Notes under the pieces: generated by a model | What the model was told of the DNA's origin: nothing | Seen by the model: only the letters and a program-made list of their open reading frames with translations | The model's database searches: none | Source: Granulicella sp. L46 | GTDB lineage: Bacteria; Acidobacteriota; Terriglobia; Terriglobales; Acidobacteriaceae | Assembly (NCBI RefSeq): GCF_009765785.1 | Contig: NZ_LMUT01000012.1 | Location: forward strand, 775,301 to 839,300 | DNA length: 64,000 nucleotides | Direction of reading: 5' to 3' | In this document: piece by piece, positions 1 to 10,335 of the stretch | Layout of the letters: each line of letters opens with the position of its first letter | Numbering within the stretch: the first letter of the stretch is position 1 | Made by a program: the position numbers and the translations under genes

Positions 1-2444
1 GCATTGACGCTTATACCAAACGGAAGCTGGTAGAAGGAGCCAACAAAGAGCCGCTGATTGGGATAGGGCGCGGTGCCGTAATCGTCGCGAACGTTGTAGC
101 TGTTGGACGGGAAGTTAGTGGCGCCTGTGGTGTCTTCATACAACTTGCGGGTCGTATAGAACGCAAAGAGAAAGAGCTTCTTGGTGGGGTTTGCGTTGAG
201 GCGCACGAAGAAGCGCTCACGCCGCATCGTGCCGCCAGACTGGAATTGGTACACCGCCTGCGTGGTGCCCAGGGGGTAGGTGCCGGAAGGCGGCGTAGTC
301 GCATTGCCGGGGTTGTAGGTCCCGGGCAGAGGCGCGTTGGTATTGATCGAGGTCCACTGATGCTCGCCCTGGCCGAAAAGGAAGTTGAAGCTGACGCTCC
401 CCTTGTTCCATAGGTTCCGTTCCAGCGACACGCCCTCATCGATCTCGTATTCGGAGCGAAGGTGCGGGCTAATCTGGTAGGTGGTCGGCGGTTGGGCGGT
501 GAGAGTGTCGGTGGGTGGAATGGTTGGATAAAAGTCAGGGTTAGCGACGTAATACGACACCTGCGTGACGCCGTTCTGACGTATCGAGGTGAGGATATTG
601 GTCGACACAAAGCGGTCATAGAAGATGCCGCCGCCGCCGCGCAGTGTGAAGACGGGCGGCTTCTTCGCTTTCTGCCCAATGGCCCAGGCGAAGCCGGCGC
701 GCGGTGCTGGATCGAAGTGATCGGGAATCCCGGTTTGCGACTCGATGCGCAATCCATAATCGAGCGTGAAGTTGTTGGAGATCTTCCACTCGTCCTCTGC
801 GAAGACGCCGAGATCGCCGGTCAGCACCACGGCACTGGGATCTCCGGCGGTGATATTGAACTGCGTCGGCCCACCGCAGACCGGGCCCTGTTCCGTGGTC
901 ACGCAGGTGGCGCGAATTTCGGCGTCGGTCTCGTTGTTGGCGAGCCCCTGCTCGGTGATCTGGTACGCCGTGATCGAGGGGAAGGTGAACTGGCCGTTGT
1001 AGTTCGCGGTTGCGAGGTTGGCATCTCTCAGCAGACGATAGCGACCGCCGAAGCGCATGAAATGTTTGGTGCCCTGCTGACGGGTGAAGATCTCCTGAAA
1101 CTCGTAACGGTCCTGGTGATCGCTCGTCACCTGGCTGGGACTGCCGCCGCCGTTGAAGGCGCCTTGGACATTGAGTGCTGGAGCATCGCTCACCGGGGTC
1201 TGCGTGAGGCGCGTGCGCAGGTACTGGAAGTGCGCCTCCGAGACCATCTTCGCGCCGATTACCTGCGTGTCTTCGACCTGCAGGGTCTGCGTCGTGGTGG
1301 TGCTGTTGAAACCCTCCGACGGCAGTACCAGAAGCCCCACGCCTCCGTTGCTTACCTGCGCGTTGGTGTAGTCATACTTCATGATGAGCGTGTTGTTCGG
1401 CGTGACCTGGCGATCGATGCGGCCGGAGTAATCGGCCGTGACGGTGGGGTTCGGGAGGGCCTGCGTAAATGGGGTGGGCTGAAAGTTTGCGTCGAGCGTG
1501 GTGGCAACGACGATCGCGTTGGTCTGCTGATTGTTGTACTGAACGTTGAGGAAGATCGAGGTCTTCTTGTTGATGGGACCGCTCAGATCGCCGAAGACGA
1601 AAAAGGAGTGATACGGCGGCTGCACGCCAACGTACGGATTCGAGGTATTGAAGGAACTGTCGTTACCGGAAGCGAAGATCTGACCGTGAAATTTGTCGGT
1701 GCCCGGCTTAGTGAAGATCTCGATGCGTCCGTATCCCAGCTCCGAATATTCCGCCGAGTAGGGATTCTGGTTGATGCGAATCTCGCGAATCGTGTTCTTG
1801 GGTGGAAATTTGCCGCCGCTGAAGCCATCGACATACAACGTCGGCCCATTCTGTCCGTCGCCGTTGCCGGCAAGCGCCTGGATCTGCTTTTGGAAAGTGT
1901 CGTCGTCGTCGGAGAATGTTTTGAGCGCATCACCTTTGAGGACGAGCGCGCTCTTGTTGTCGGCTGCGGCATTGCTCTCGGCGCCGGAAGGAACGGTGAC
2001 CTCTTCGGCCTGCGTGGCAATCACGAGCACGGCATGGATGCTCGCCGAAGCTCCGTCGCCCGTGAGTTTCACGGTCGTGGTGTAGGGCTCAAATCCCTGC
2101 GAAACAATGAGCACGTTATAGACGCCGGCCGGCAGCGGAAGGCTGAATCGGCCGCTGTCGTCGGTGAAGGCATCGCGCCGAAGGGTTGTGCTTTCAACAT
2201 GCACCTGGGCGTGGGTCACGCTCGCGCCGGACGGGTCGACTACTGTACCGCTCAGAACACTATTGTTTGCTGCCGGCTGGGCATCGGTGAGAGGTTGAGA
2301 GAGCGCCGCATGCGGCGACGGCGCCTCGGTTTTCTGGGCCGCCTGAACTGGCGCGCGACCTTTCGCCGCAACAGGTTGGCAGAGCGACAGCGCCTCGACA
2401 CAGCACAGCGCAAAGACACAACTGGCCTGTCGAAGGCTCAACAT
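1..2444 (-). CDS. Oar-like TonB-dependent outer membrane receptor, 3' end beyond window
   Basis: Outer-membrane receptor of the Oar type, expected to bind a large substrate outside the cell and be energised by TonB. The frame is open from the ATG at 2444 (an in-frame TGA sits directly upstream) to base 1, about 814 codons, so the C-terminus is missing. Residues 1-30 form a signal peptide; around residues 60-135 lies a carboxypeptidase-regulatory-like beta-sandwich (SGTVVDPSGA, GRFSLPLPAG); the plug-like region has KNTIREIRINQNPYSAEY and GRIEIFTKPGT; the rest reads as beta-barrel strands. It is a clear paralogue of the next gene upstream on the same strand (121 bp apart). Substrate unknown. 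The family is recognised from motifs, not from a search. Confidence 0.88.
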   Translation of the reverse strand, partial: MLSLRQASCVFALCCVEALSLCQPVAAKGRAPVQAAQKTEAPSPHAALSQPLTDAQPAANNSVLSGTVVDPSGASVTHAQVHVESTTLRRDAFTDDSGRFSLPLPAGVYNVLIVSQGFEPYTTTVKLTGDGASASIHAVLVIATQAEEVTVPSGAESNAAADNKSALVLKGDALKTFSDDDDTFQKQIQALAGNGDGQNGPTLYVDGFSGGKFPPKNTIREIRINQNPYSAEYSELGYGRIEIFTKPGTDKFHGQIFASGNDSSFNTSNPYVGVQPPYHSFFVFGDLSGPINKKTSIFLNVQYNNQQTNAIVVATTLDANFQPTPFTQALPNPTVTADYSGRIDRQVTPNNTLIMKYDYTNAQVSNGGVGLLVLPSEGFNSTTTTQTLQVEDTQVIGAKMVSEAHFQYLRTRLTQTPVSDAPALNVQGAFNGGGSPSQVTSDHQDRYEFQEIFTRQQGTKHFMRFGGRYRLLRDANLATANYNGQFTFPSITAYQITEQGLANNETDAEIRATCVTTEQGPVCGGPTQFNITAGDPSAVVLTGDLGVFAEDEWKISNNFTLDYGLRIESQTGIPDHFDPAPRAGFAWAIGQKAKKPPVFTLRGGGGIFYDRFVSTNILTSIRQNGVTQVSYYVANPDFYPTIPPTDTLTAQPPTTYQISPHLRSEYEIDEGVSLERNLWNKGSVSFNFLFGQGEHQWTSINTNAPLPGTYNPGNATTPPSGTYPLGTTQAVYQFQSGGTMRRERFFVRLNANPTKKLFLFAFYTTRKLYEDTTGATNFPSNSYNVRDDYGTAPYPNQRLFVGSFYQLPFGISVN

Positions 2445-2565
2445 TCAAGGACCGCCCAGGGAGAAATCACGTTCGCAGATACGTGTTCGAGATAGGACTA
2501 CCCGGCAATGAAAATGTCATCGCATTCCGACAATAATTTTGAATAAATGAGATGCGGCCGCCGCG

Positions 2566-5433
2566 CTAGAAACTGAAGTTGCAGTGCAACGTCACTGTGC
2601 GGTTCGACGACGTGCTGATGCCGCCCAACGAGAACGGCGAGTTGAGAGAGATCGACTGGCCGAATAATGGCGACGTCAGCACCCCAACCGGCTGGCCAGG
2701 ATTGACGTGATTGAAGATGTTGTTTGCCTCTATCCCAAACGTGAGGGTGTAGGGGCGATCCGGTTTGGGCGTGGGACCATTGGCTGCAGGAGTGCCCGGC
2801 ACCGGCGCTGTAGTCGCGGGGCGTGGACCGATCTGGAACGCCCGCTCGAGATGCACAAGCAGAAAATAGAAGTTGGGCGAGTCGCCGTAGTTGAAAGGGA
2901 TGATCGGCTCTCCAGGCTGCGGATTCGCATCGAAAGTTCCGAAACGTGTCTTGTAAATCTGGGAGTTCTCCGTTGGGTTGGTGGCGAACGCCGGACGATC
3001 GTTATAGATAGTATCCCCGTTCAGATCCGTGCCCGTGGTGATGTTGAAGGGCGATCCGGTCTGTATGGATCCCCACAGGCTGCCAGTAAAACCATACGGC
3101 AGCTTCAGCGTGGTTCCGGCGAAGATCTGGACGTTGGGATTTGCCTCGCGCGCGTAGTCAACGTGCGGATCATACTGGTTGCTCGGGAAACAGGTGTCGC
3201 AGGGCGCGTCATTCTTTTGTGTCAGCGCGAAGTACCCCGTCGCAAACAACGACACACGCTTGCTCACCTGCAGGTTGGTGCTGGCATTGATGAAGTTGTC
3301 CAGGGCCATGCCGCCGGAACTGAACTGGTAGATATTCTGATCGCCCCCCATGGGTCGCACGCCGCTGCTTGGATCGGCAGGGTCATACGTGCCTGGCAGC
3401 GGCGCATTGATGTTGCGGGACAGGTATTGATGGTTCGTGCGCCAGAAGATGTAGTTCACGCTCGCGGTACCCATCTTGCCGATGCGACGCTCAATCGTGG
3501 CGCCACCGATGATGTCATATTGGGTTCGCAGGTTCGGATCGATGTTATAGAGCGTGGGAGGAACGGGGCCGAGCGCTGCCACGGGCGGCGGAGTGTTGAG
3601 GTATTGCTGGTAGAAGTCAGGATTGGTGATGAAGTAGGCTGCCTGCTGCGTGCCGCTCTGCCGGCGGACGGCGGTGAGGATGTTGGAAGAAGCAAAGCGG
3701 TCATAGAAGATGCCCCCTCCGCCGCGCAACACGAAGTATGCCCTGTGCTTGGCAGTCTTCCCCGGGGCCCAGGCAAACCCGACGCGGGGCGCGGGGTTTA
3801 CATGATCCGCAATGCCTGACTGGCTCTCGTAGCGAAATCCATAATCAAGCGTAAGGTTCTTGGTTACCTTCCACTCGTCTTCAGCAAACACACCAACGTC
3901 GCTGGTGAAGACCACCGCATTGGCCTGCCCCGCCGTTAGGTTGTATTGAGTGGTCTGGCCGGTACTGGCGAAGATCTGCGCTGGTGTTTCCCCTTCCAGG
4001 GCCAGTTGGTAGGTCGCGAGGTCGGGAAAAGTGAACTGCCCGTTGTAGCCGGAAAGGGTCTCATTCGCCTCGCGCAACCCGCGGTAGCGGCCGCCGATAC
4101 GCACAAAATGTGTTCTATGCTCGACTGTCAGAAGCTCCTGGAATTCGTAGTCGTCCTGATGGTCACTCTGGAATTGCGCCGGGCTGCCGCCTGCATTGAA
4201 GGCCCCCTGCACCACGATCGTCGCCGCAGTACTTACAGGTCTTTGATCCAGCCGCGTACGGATGTATTGGAAGTGTGTGTCCGAGATAATCTTTGCGCCG
4301 ATCACCTGCGTATCCGATAACTGCAGGGTGTTGGTTGTAGTCGTGGTGTCCAGGCCTTCGCTTGGAAGCACCAGGAGCCCTACACCACTGTTGTTGAATG
4401 TAATTTCGTTGTACTCATACCTTCCCATGAAGGTATTGGTCGGCGTGATCTGGCGATCCAGACGTCCACTGTAGTTTTGCGTAACCTGCGGCGCCGGCAC
4501 TGCTTCATTCACCGGCGTCAGCAGCGTGGGGTCGATCGTGACGACAATCGCGTTGTTCTGCAAATCGTTGAGTAACCCGCTCACGAAGAAAGACGTCTTC
4601 GAGTTGAACGACCCGCTTACATTTCCGTTGAGGTTGAGCGTGTAGTAGGGAGGCTCGACGGTCGCGTACGGGTTCCGCGCATTGAAGACATTGTCTGTGC
4701 CCGAACTGTCGAACTCGCCATGCAGCGTGCTTGTTCCCGGCTTCGTGGAGATCTCCACGCGGCCAAATCCCAGGCGGTCATACTGCGCCGAGTAAGGGTT
4801 TTGATTGATCCGAATCTGGGCGATCGTGTTCTTCGGTGGAAAGCGTCCGTTGGAGAAACCGTTGATCAGGATCTCCGGCGGCTTGGAGCTTTCCCCTCCC
4901 GCCATCGCGAGAATCTCCTGCTGGAACATGCTGTCGTCGTCAGAGAATTCTTTGAGTTGGTCAGTGTTCAAGACCAGAGCGCTCTTGTTCTCCGCCGCCG
5001 CGGTGCTGCCGGTATCCTGCGATGGGACGGTGATCGTCTCCGGTACCGCCGCTATCTGTAGCCTGATATTGAGGTTTGCCCGGGGAGTTCGTTCCGTCAG
5101 CGTGATGTTGGTGGTGTAGGTCCTGAAGCCGGTGGCCGTGACCGTGACCGCGTAGGATCCCAGCGGAAGCGGCATGTTGAAGGTTCCCGTCGAATCCGTC
5201 GTCGCGTCACGCCGCTGACTGCTGCTCTCCACGTGTACAGCAGCCCGATTGATCCTGGCGCCCGACGGATCCGCGACAGTGCCGCTCAGGATGCCCAAAC
5301 CCGCTGGCGTCTCAGGATGGGCGGGTTGCATCATCGCAGCGCCGGCGTAGCTGGCTGATGTCGTCGCGAAACAGTGCCGCGGCCCAGCGGCCCCGCAAAT
5401 TACCAGGGCGCAACCAGTCAACCAGGAACTCAA
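2566..5433 (-). CDS. Oar-like TonB-dependent outer membrane receptor
   Basis: Complete receptor of the same type as its downstream paralogue. It has a carboxypeptidase-regulatory-like domain (SGTVADPSGARINRAAVHVE), a plug-like segment (NTIAQIRINQNPYSAQYDR) and a long barrel ending in Phe (HCNFSF), as expected for BAM-inserted proteins. An ATG at 5583 would add 50 residues with no signal-peptide character. The TTG at 5433 aligns with the paralogue's start, follows the same GGTCCTKGA context and gives a signal peptide (LSSWLTGCALVICGAAG), so I prefer it: 955 residues. Spacing and identity of motifs suggest a tandem duplication. The ligand is unknown; members of this expanded family in Acidobacteria are often tied to glycan or peptide uptake, which is only an inference here. 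Confidence 0.9.
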   Translation of the reverse strand: MSSWLTGCALVICGAAGPRHCFATTSASYAGAAMMQPAHPETPAGLGILSGTVADPSGARINRAAVHVESSSQRRDATTDSTGTFNMPLPLGSYAVTVTATGFRTYTTNITLTERTPRANLNIRLQIAAVPETITVPSQDTGSTAAAENKSALVLNTDQLKEFSDDDSMFQQEILAMAGGESSKPPEILINGFSNGRFPPKNTIAQIRINQNPYSAQYDRLGFGRVEISTKPGTSTLHGEFDSSGTDNVFNARNPYATVEPPYYTLNLNGNVSGSFNSKTSFFVSGLLNDLQNNAIVVTIDPTLLTPVNEAVPAPQVTQNYSGRLDRQITPTNTFMGRYEYNEITFNNSGVGLLVLPSEGLDTTTTTNTLQLSDTQVIGAKIISDTHFQYIRTRLDQRPVSTAATIVVQGAFNAGGSPAQFQSDHQDDYEFQELLTVEHRTHFVRIGGRYRGLREANETLSGYNGQFTFPDLATYQLALEGETPAQIFASTGQTTQYNLTAGQANAVVFTSDVGVFAEDEWKVTKNLTLDYGFRYESQSGIADHVNPAPRVGFAWAPGKTAKHRAYFVLRGGGGIFYDRFASSNILTAVRRQSGTQQAAYFITNPDFYQQYLNTPPPVAALGPVPPTLYNIDPNLRTQYDIIGGATIERRIGKMGTASVNYIFWRTNHQYLSRNINAPLPGTYDPADPSSGVRPMGGDQNIYQFSSGGMALDNFINASTNLQVSKRVSLFATGYFALTQKNDAPCDTCFPSNQYDPHVDYAREANPNVQIFAGTTLKLPYGFTGSLWGSIQTGSPFNITTGTDLNGDTIYNDRPAFATNPTENSQIYKTRFGTFDANPQPGEPIIPFNYGDSPNFYFLLVHLERAFQIGPRPATTAPVPGTPAANGPTPKPDRPYTLTFGIEANNIFNHVNPGQPVGVLTSPLFGQSISLNSPFSLGGISTSSNRTVTLHCNFSF

Positions 5434-5662
5434 TGTCCAGGACCACCCGCGAACAATCACGTCAACAAGTACCCGCTCGAGATAATTACTTGGGAGGTCA
5501 ACAAAACTACAGAAGTTCCTGCGAGAGTTTATGTGGGAAATAAGCTCCCGTGATCTTATCCCATTAATCTGATATGTCCGCATCCGAATTCGCCCGTGTG
5601 AGCGGAGCTTGCGATCCTGTTTCCAACCCCGCTATGCGTGTTGCCGATAAGCAACATCCTTG

Positions 5663-7366
5663 TCAGTGTTCCAGTTGGTTATCGCTAGGCTGCTGGCCCA
5701 TCTTCGTCAGCAGCGGTTTCGGGATGTGCCGCCGCGCCCGGTGCCGTGGCGGCGGTGTCTCGGTTCCCGGATCCAGTCGATAGAGGATCAGGAGGTTGCG
5801 ATCAGGATCGTCGTAGGCGGGAAAGGCGGCGACCCGTTTCATCTGGTACATCGGCGTGATGGCATCGGCCTTGTCGTCCTCCACATCGTTCCAGGCCGCG
5901 TACCATCCTGGCTTGTACTGCTTCACGCGCACATCCATATCGGAGGTGCCGAAGTCGTCATCAATCGAGGGCAGCCCGGTCATCAGCGTCAGGTCCGAGC
6001 CCGAGATGGACAGGATCAGGTGCGAGTGCGTCGTATCTCCGAGCACAATCTTCTTGATGCCCTGAGCAGCCGCTTCGAATTCATACGTGGGGTGCCGCAG
6101 GTATCCAATCTGCTGCACCGCATCCGGAATCGCAATCGCCATCACCAACACCGCACAGCCGATCGAGGCTACCAACCCACCCGCTCGGCTTTGTGCCTGG
6201 CGAAAGCTATCGATGCCCATCGCGACAACCACGGTGATCGGCACCGCGACCACCAGGTAATACCGCGGTTGCAGGTTGTTGTGATACGCAAGGAACGCGA
6301 AGTACCCACCAATCCAGAGCAGCAGCGCCGGAAAAAGCGGGTTGGTCAGGATGCGCGGACGCCAAAAGAGCGCCAGGGCAATCACTGCGAAGAAGGTCAC
6401 ATAGATCAGCGTTCCCATCCATGCACCGTCGGTGATGGTGTTGAGAATGACCTTCGCTATCGGCTCAAGGCCGATTCCGGTGTAAGCATTTGCCGAGAAA
6501 AGATATTGATAATCCTCAAGATAATGCGGCCGAACGAAGAGGAAGAAATACGCGCACCATAGAACAGCGCCACCGATCACCGGTGGCAGGGCGAGTCGCA
6601 GCGCCGGCCGGATCCGGTATCCCGCGCGCGCCCATATCATGTAGAAGATTGCCGGCATTAAACAGATGCCCGTCGTCTTGGTGAGGATCAGTCCAGGCAG
6701 TAACAACGCCAGCAGGACCGCGGACCCGAGGCCGCGAAGACGTCTTCCGTGCAGGCGAATCGGTTGTATCTCCGAGGCAATCAGCAATCCCAGAGCGGTA
6801 AGCGCAATCAACAATGGCTCGAGAATTGCCATTCGCATGAAGACAAAGAGGAACGGGCTTGTACACAGAAAGAAGACCGCGATCGGCGCGGCCAGCGATT
6901 GCCCGGACTCACTGCTGCGCGGACGCGTATGACGCTGGATGAGCAGGTAAAGCGTGATCAATGTGAAGCCGAAGACGCAGAGCGTGAGCGCGCGCGCGGC
7001 TGTGACGGAGACCCCCGTGAACTTGAAGACCAGCAGCTCGATCGCGGGCCATACGGGCAGCGCAACGGCTGGATTGAAGTCACCCTTCCAATACCAGTGA
7101 CCGCTTACGTAGTGGCGAATCGCGGCGTCACCATACCAGCCTTCGTCCGTGTACTTCGACCAATCCATCCATGGCGAGTGGTTCGGGAAGTCCGCGGTTA
7201 GGTGCACAAAGTGCAACGCGAAGAAGACAACCGAAGCCCCGAGCAGTAGCAGACGAATCACTCGCGACGCCGTGATCATCGTTATCGGCCGATGTACCGA
7301 CACCGTTGCCTTCGCCTGTTTGGGCGTGATTACCGCAGCAGCTGACGAGTTGGAAGCGTTATACAT
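5663..7366 (-). CDS. GT39-like polytopic glycosyltransferase
   Basis: Integral membrane GT-C transferase resembling the PMT/ArnT (GT39) group, which moves a sugar from a polyprenyl-phosphate donor to an acceptor on the outer side of the inner membrane. Near residue 73 the first extracytoplasmic loop carries the acidic YTDEGWYGDAA motif expected for catalytic Asp/Glu; about ten hydrophobic segments follow (for example VIRLLLLGASVVFFAL) and the last 150 residues are soluble. The ATG at 7366 is used; a GTG at 7384 would add six residues. It is the last gene of a minus-strand envelope-glycan cluster. The donor and acceptor cannot be read from the sequence. Confidence 0.75.
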   Translation of the reverse strand: MYNASNSSAAAVITPKQAKATVSVHRPITMITASRVIRLLLLGASVVFFALHFVHLTADFPNHSPWMDWSKYTDEGWYGDAAIRHYVSGHWYWKGDFNPAVALPVWPAIELLVFKFTGVSVTAARALTLCVFGFTLITLYLLIQRHTRPRSSESGQSLAAPIAVFFLCTSPFLFVFMRMAILEPLLIALTALGLLIASEIQPIRLHGRRLRGLGSAVLLALLLPGLILTKTTGICLMPAIFYMIWARAGYRIRPALRLALPPVIGGAVLWCAYFFLFVRPHYLEDYQYLFSANAYTGIGLEPIAKVILNTITDGAWMGTLIYVTFFAVIALALFWRPRILTNPLFPALLLWIGGYFAFLAYHNNLQPRYYLVVAVPITVVVAMGIDSFRQAQSRAGGLVASIGCAVLVMAIAIPDAVQQIGYLRHPTYEFEAAAQGIKKIVLGDTTHSHLILSISGSDLTLMTGLPSIDDDFGTSDMDVRVKQYKPGWYAAWNDVEDDKADAITPMYQMKRVAAFPAYDDPDRNLLILYRLDPGTETPPPRHRARRHIPKPLLTKMGQQPSDNQLEH

Positions 7367-7528
7367 TCCAGGAAGATCGAGCACAAAGGTTGAAGCAAAT
7401 CAAACGATATCGAAGGTGTCCGAGGCAATCAGGAGCATGAATGCGCCGGGCTCGGATTCCTTCATGAACTGTTAGATGCGATTCCGAATTATAGACATGC
7501 CTCAATGCCAAAGCACAAGGCTGCAAGG

Positions 7529-9079
7529 CTACTGAGGCGCCGGATGCAGTATCGCCTCCAGCGGGCGCGGCGTTGCTCCCGCTGCTCGACAAACCTCGGC
7601 AGTTGCCTCGGGCGAGGCAATCAGGAAGTGCAGGTCAGGGGCTCGCAGGTTGGCGAAATCGTATTCCGAACAGATAGACCAGCCCTTGAGATCGAGGTCA
7701 TTTCCCAGCTCCCACAGGCTGAAGCCGCTCACGAAGGCATAGTTTGGATGTTCGGCGGCGCACACCTTCACTCGATCTTCAAATGGAAGCGCAGCGCTCG
7801 CTCGACCATTAACCAGGCCGGCCATGTCGCACAGGGGCGATTGCGTAAAGTACCCGATATAGCCCACATCGAAGGCAACTAGTTTCAGGGAACTCAAGCG
7901 CTCTAGATGCTGCGTCCGGAACTCCGCGAAGCTTTGCTCTCGCGCGCGAAACTCGCGATGGAGCAGGATGGACTCGATCGGTGCGGCGATCAGCAGCAGG
8001 CAGACCACGCCATAGGCTGCGAACTTTAACATCTGCGCGGGTAACCGGCGCGGCTGCGCTTCACTCCAGCGCAGTTCCAGGATGTTCCAGAGGATTGGGA
8101 AAATGAGTGTCCACACGAAGTACCGAACACCCTGCACCTCCTGTCCACGATGGATCGCAAGCGCCAGTACAAGCGGGAACGGGCTGTTCGCTGCAAGCAT
8201 GGACAAGGAGACGCGCCGCTTGTACACGACCACGGCTGCCGCTGTCAGAAGCCAAAACAACAGAAGGATCACGCCCATCGACATTGCGCTGACAAATACG
8301 GAGGTCGTTGCATGCAGGGTCGACATCCATGGAGCCTGGGCGTCGGCCTTGGCGATGGCCGTGTCGGGGATCAAGGCGTGCATGCTCAAATAAATCACTC
8401 CGGCCGCGACGATGCTTCCAAACAACGGCGCAGCGCAGGATATCGCTAAACGAAGCCGCGCCCGCAGGCCACCTGGTGATGCCGACTCGTAGCGCACAAA
8501 GAACAACGTGAGGCTCGCCACTGCCATCAGCAGCAAAAACTCGACTCGCGCAAGCGTGGCTACCAGTCCCAGGATAAATAGCCACGCAAACGATCGGTTC
8601 GAAATTTGCTGGGTATGGCCAAGACGCGAGATGGAAAAGACCAGAAGGGAGATAAGACAAAGCGTGAGCGACGTTTCCATTCCGTCGTCCAGCCAGCGCA
8701 CCGCCATCGGCATTACCAGGATGGTCAACAATAGCAAAGCAAATGCCCATGCCAGCCGAGGTGCCGAGCGAAGCGCCCGTGGGAACGCCCACGCCAGACC
8801 CGCGAACAGCACCACGTGAAATACCGAGGACACCGCCCGCGGCAACACCGGGGATTGAAACAACCCACGCAAGCCGGCGAGTAGCCATACATACAGCAAG
8901 CTGGACGTTCCGTAATCCGGGTGAACTCCATCGTAGGAGATCATGTGATTTCGCAGGAGGTTTACCGCATACCGAAGATGAATAAATGCATCATCCTGTA
9001 CGGCGGGCCAGGATAATCGCAGCCACACGAGGAGCCATACCGCAAGAAGAATCGTCAGGCTTCGATAGCTCTTCGGCAT
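7529..9079 (-). CDS. polytopic GT-C family glycosyltransferase-like protein
   Basis: Predicted membrane protein of 516 residues with 10-12 hydrophobic helices and a C-terminal soluble tail. After the first helix comes QDDAFIHLRYAVNLL and then DYGTSSLLYVWLLAGL. This DDAF-aromatic-RYA layout is typical of GT-C transferases related to arabinofuranosyltransferase AftB and to uncharacterised bacterial relatives; the paired Asp at 29-30 would be catalytic. The ATG at 9079 follows AGGAAAGAGTGGA. It lies 50 bp downstream of the FtsX-like permease gene and about 140 bp upstream of the GT39-like gene, in the same orientation. The sugar specificity is unknown; the family assignment rests on the motif and topology only. 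Confidence 0.6.
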   Translation of the reverse strand: MPKSYRSLTILLAVWLLVWLRLSWPAVQDDAFIHLRYAVNLLRNHMISYDGVHPDYGTSSLLYVWLLAGLRGLFQSPVLPRAVSSVFHVVLFAGLAWAFPRALRSAPRLAWAFALLLLTILVMPMAVRWLDDGMETSLTLCLISLLVFSISRLGHTQQISNRSFAWLFILGLVATLARVEFLLLMAVASLTLFFVRYESASPGGLRARLRLAISCAAPLFGSIVAAGVIYLSMHALIPDTAIAKADAQAPWMSTLHATTSVFVSAMSMGVILLLFWLLTAAAVVVYKRRVSLSMLAANSPFPLVLALAIHRGQEVQGVRYFVWTLIFPILWNILELRWSEAQPRRLPAQMLKFAAYGVVCLLLIAAPIESILLHREFRAREQSFAEFRTQHLERLSSLKLVAFDVGYIGYFTQSPLCDMAGLVNGRASAALPFEDRVKVCAAEHPNYAFVSGFSLWELGNDLDLKGWSICSEYDFANLRAPDLHFLIASPEATAEVCRAAGATPRPLEAILHPAPQ

Positions 9080-9129
9080 TCCACTCTTTCCTGGCTTACC
9101 TGCTCCAGAGATCCTTCAGTGTAGGAACG

Positions 9130-10236
9130 CTATTCATAGGACAATGCGTCAATAGGATCTTTCCGCGCAGCTTTCAATGCGGGATACAGTGCTCCCATGA
9201 GCGCGCCGCCCAGCGCAATGCCAACTGCAATGGCAACCCACTCGCCCGTGACCTGAAAACTCAGCGTCGGAAAGCGTACCCGCAGAACATTCTTGAGGAC
9301 ATACGTGGCAATCACGCCCAGGGTCGTACCCACGATCGCCAGCAGCATCGTCTCACGCAGCACCACGGACACGATCACCAGTCGTCCAGCACCCATCGAC
9401 TTCAATATCCCAATCTCACGCGTGCGTTCAAGCACAGCCGTATACATCGACTGAAAGATCACCAGAAAGCCGATGATCGTCGCGATGCTAATCACTACGT
9501 TGAGCGCAATGTTGAATCCCGGGAGATGTTCGGGCGTAAGCATCGAGAGCAGCTCCTGGCTCGTTTGCACCGTCCAGTCCTGCAGACCATCGGTAGAGAG
9601 AATCTCTTTGCGAACATCCTCTTGATACTTGGGCGAATCCTGTGTCCTGAGGTAGAACGCAGACGCCTTGCCAGGATTGTTATCCAGCGCATCCATCGTC
9701 GTCAAAGGAATGTACTTGCGCGCACCTTTGCCATGCTCGACAATCCCGCAAACCGTGAAGGTATGGTTGAGCACCTTCACCGAGTCACCTATCTTCGTTC
9801 CCTTGCCGGACTTCGCCTGCAGGTCGTCAATGATGAGGTCAAAGTCGTTCTTGAACGGGCCGCCGCCGAGAAACACGAAGGGGCGCAAGGCGTTGTAGCT
9901 CTGAAAATCAATCCCGTAGATATTCTCAACGGAGCTGCCCGCCGTGAACTTGATATTGACCGGCGCAACCACCTGCACATGCGGAAGCTCGCCAAGCACC
10001 TTGGCAATGCGCACATCCGCGGACGCAGAACTGGTCATCATCAAGGCAGTCGCCGCCCCAGGGTGCACAACCATATCCATGCCAATCCCTGTGGTCTGCG
10101 TGCGGCTGCCGTTCAAAATACCGTAAAAGATAGCCACTACCGAGAGAATCATGATGACCTCGATGGCGACGGCGAAGGCGCTGATGACAGAGCGCAGCGG
10201 ACGATGAATGAGATTGCCGAAGATCAGTTTATTCAT
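9130..10236 (-). CDS. MacB/FtsX-type ABC transporter permease, no ATPase adjacent
   Basis: Permease of the type VII (MacB/FtsX/LolC) ABC family. It has one N-terminal membrane helix (residues about 15-38), a periplasmic MacB_PCD-like domain (about 40-240) and three C-terminal helices in which the conserved ERTREIGILKSMGA motif appears, the FtsX-domain hallmark. The length of 368 residues is normal. Such proteins use ATP hydrolysis in the cytoplasm to drive conformational work in the periplasm, but need a LolD/MacB-type ATPase. None is encoded in this cluster or elsewhere in the window, so the partner must lie elsewhere or the protein acts alone. It sits inside a glycan-biosynthesis cluster, which hints at lipid or polymer export; this is inference. 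Confidence 0.82.
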   Translation of the reverse strand: MNKLIFGNLIHRPLRSVISAFAVAIEVIMILSVVAIFYGILNGSRTQTTGIGMDMVVHPGAATALMMTSSASADVRIAKVLGELPHVQVVAPVNIKFTAGSSVENIYGIDFQSYNALRPFVFLGGGPFKNDFDLIIDDLQAKSGKGTKIGDSVKVLNHTFTVCGIVEHGKGARKYIPLTTMDALDNNPGKASAFYLRTQDSPKYQEDVRKEILSTDGLQDWTVQTSQELLSMLTPEHLPGFNIALNVVISIATIIGFLVIFQSMYTAVLERTREIGILKSMGAGRLVIVSVVLRETMLLAIVGTTLGVIATYVLKNVLRVRFPTLSFQVTGEWVAIAVGIALGGALMGALYPALKAARKDPIDALSYE

Positions 10237-10335
10237 GGGTGATGCTGAATGTACTCATGGTGATGGCAGTAGCTTTCATAGTAGCGCACCGCCCGTCGAT
10301 TGCGCCCGGCGCAGCGCACAGCAAGAGCCGCCAAT

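Noticed and set aside
462..2495. Long open frame of 677 codons on the plus strand
   Set aside because: It is antisense to the Oar-like receptor; the minus-strand frame has a signal peptide, a regulatory-like domain and plug motifs, whereas this one encodes no recognisable domain.
8986..10242. 418-codon plus-strand frame
   Set aside because: Antisense to the FtsX-type permease, rich in Arg/His with no domain pattern; typical high-GC shadow.
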